Of a stretch of DNA of 64,000 bases, positions 62,972 through 64,000 are shown piece by piece (position 1 is the stretch's first letter; each line of letters starts with the position of its first letter). The DNA comes from an uncultured Ferrovum sp. (lineage in GTDB: Bacteria > Pseudomonadota > Gammaproteobacteria > Burkholderiales > Ferrovaceae). A program made the translations under genes and the position numbers. The notes beneath the pieces are model-generated. The model was not told the DNA's origin and did no database searches. It saw only the letters and a program-made list of their open reading frames with translations. The DNA lies in assembly GCA_903867885.1 (NCBI GenBank), contig CAIPTD010000081.1:1-64000 (forward strand), read 5' to 3'.

Positions 62972-64000
62972 ATGTTTTTAATTCCTGTTCAGCATCGCTC
63001 TTCTCTTCATCATTATGTGCTCGTACTCATTGCTGGTTTGATGCTGTTAGCATCGAATGTGCGAGCTGAGTTGTCGCTCGAAATTACCACAGAGGGACTT
63101 AAGCAGATTCCCTTGGCTATGCTGCCCTTTGCGAATGAGCGCGATCTCTCCTTGGGTATCTCCCCCATTGTGATTGCAGATTTACAGCGAACCGGTTTGT
63201 TTCGTCAGGTAGAGGTGAGTGGGGTCAATCCATTGCCTACAGAGACTGCTCAACTCAAGCTCACAGATTGGCGCGCGAAGCAGGCAACCGCGGTATTAAT
63301 GGGCTCAACCTCGATTGAACCGGATGGCAAAATCAAAATTCGCTATATGCTTGTTGATGCCATCACTGAACAAGAAAAGTTGGTTGAAGTCATTTCTGTG
63401 GCTCCCACACAAGTGCGTGGGGCTGCCCATCGTATTGCCGATGCGGTATACGAAAAACTCACGGGAGAGAAGGGTGTGTTTTCTACCAAGATCGCCTATA
63501 TCGTCAAAGATGGTCCTACTTTTCAATTGCGCGTGGCCGATGCTGACGCCTTTAATGAGCGAACAATTCTTTCCTCTAAAGAGCCCATCATCTCGCCCAA
63601 GTGGTCCCCGGATGGCACTCGCATGGCCTATGTGACCTTTGAGCTCAAACGCCCCCTTGTGGTGGTGCAGAACCTTTCTACGGGCGCTCGCAAAGTCGTG
63701 GCCAATTTTCGGGGCAACAATAGCGCCCCTGCTTGGTCGCCCGATGGTAAGCGTTTGGCGGTGACACTATCACGGGATGGAATTGCCCAAATTTATACGA
63801 TTGATGCGGAAGGCTTAGAGCAACCGCGCCGTTTAATGAGCACCCGGGCCATTGATACCGAAGCGGTATTTACTCCTGATGGTAAAAGTATTCTCTTCAC
63901 CTCAGATCGCGGGGGGGCACCACAAATTTATAAAGTGGCGGTGGAAGGAGGCAATGCACAAAGACTGACTTTTACCGGGAACTATAATGTGTCACCTAGG
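62972..64000 (+). CDS. tolB: Tol-Pal system beta-propeller TolB (3' end beyond window)
   Basis: 343 codons are visible and the frame is open to the window end, so the gene is cut, not broken. Signal peptide (about 1-32, NVRA), N-terminal domain (ELSLEITTEGLKQIPLAML), then beta-propeller blades of the PD40 type (PKWSPDGTRMAYVTFE, PAWSPDGKRLAVTLS, AVFTPDGKSILFTSDRGG). Binds Pal, TolA and outer-membrane lipoproteins. pal is expected just downstream. Confidence 0.95.
   Translation, partial: MFLIPVQHRSSLHHYVLVLIAGLMLLASNVRAELSLEITTEGLKQIPLAMLPFANERDLSLGISPIVIADLQRTGLFRQVEVSGVNPLPTETAQLKLTDWRAKQATAVLMGSTSIEPDGKIKIRYMLVDAITEQEKLVEVISVAPTQVRGAAHRIADAVYEKLTGEKGVFSTKIAYIVKDGPTFQLRVADADAFNERTILSSKEPIISPKWSPDGTRMAYVTFELKRPLVVVQNLSTGARKVVANFRGNNSAPAWSPDGKRLAVTLSRDGIAQIYTIDAEGLEQPRRLMSTRAIDTEAVFTPDGKSILFTSDRGGAPQIYKVAVEGGNAQRLTFTGNYNVSPR

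Noticed and set aside
1-64000. Search for mobile elements, CRISPR arrays, prophage or toxin-antitoxin genes
   Set aside because: No transposase, integrase, repeat-spacer array or attachment-site duplication was recognised; the window is ordinary core chromosome plus the C1 island.

Overview
The window reads as the chromosome of a betaproteobacterium (Burkholderiales-like) that oxidises C1 compounds. The taxonomic hint is the block aroC / leuCDB-asd-fimV-truA-trpFBA-accD-folC-DedD-cvpA-purF-metZ, a gene order I know from beta- and gammaproteobacteria; the trpBA genes inside it, the pnp/rpsO, ruvCAB and tol-pal blocks and the two-ExbD TonB cluster fit Betaproteobacteria. The metabolic hint is a nearly complete tetrahydromethanopterin (H4MPT) formaldehyde-oxidation island. 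Gene density is high and base composition looks even; I saw no insertion sequence, prophage, CRISPR array or rRNA.

Layout. 1-18.2 kb: amino-acid and purine biosynthesis, nearly all on the plus strand and tightly packed with many 1-8 bp stop/start overlaps. 18.3-20.7 kb (minus): a patatin-like lipase and an NAD-type isocitrate dehydrogenase. 20.9-24.8 kb: an ArnT-like glycosyltransferase, a PAP2 phosphatase and an orphan flagellin with an odd C-terminus, followed by tRNA-Glu. 25.0-30.2 kb: an unusual three-part QueD-like protein, QueE, a periplasmic YVTN beta-propeller, an MxaD-like SRPBCC protein and gamma-glutamyltransferase. 30.3-50.0 kb: the H4MPT island. A HisA-like gene and an ATP-grasp gene start divergently with overlapping start codons; a COG1548-type protein follows. 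A long minus-strand unit then runs tonB-exbB-exbD-exbD-mptG-mtdB-(ATP-grasp)-mch-(RimK-like)-(CitG-like)-fae. Facing away from it is fhcBADC, a pterin dehydratase, a quinoprotein-relay metallo-beta-lactamase-fold protein and a SoxYZ-like carrier. 50.2-64 kb: rpsO, pnp, dksA, a histidine kinase and sigma-54 activator pair, slmA, yebC, ruvCAB and ybgC-tolQRA-tolB (tolB is cut by the window end).

How it works together. Fae condenses formaldehyde with H4MPT, MtdB and Mch oxidise the adduct, and FhcABCD transfers and hydrolyses the formyl group to formate through a methanofuran-type carrier. MptG and the three ATP-grasp, CitG-like, HisA-like and COG1548 genes are probable makers of the two cofactors. 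The MxaD-like, beta-propeller, metallo-beta-lactamase and SoxYZ-like proteins all belong to families linked to PQQ alcohol dehydrogenases, although no such dehydrogenase lies in this window. The TonB system heading the H4MPT unit suggests metal or metallophore uptake tied to C1 growth (inference).

The most noteworthy non-coding signal is downstream of the sigma-54 activator gene: a well-formed -24/-12 promoter, a dyad about 85 bp before its expected start, and a rho-independent terminator about 80 bp after it. Together these predict a roughly 83-nt sigma-54-dependent small RNA.
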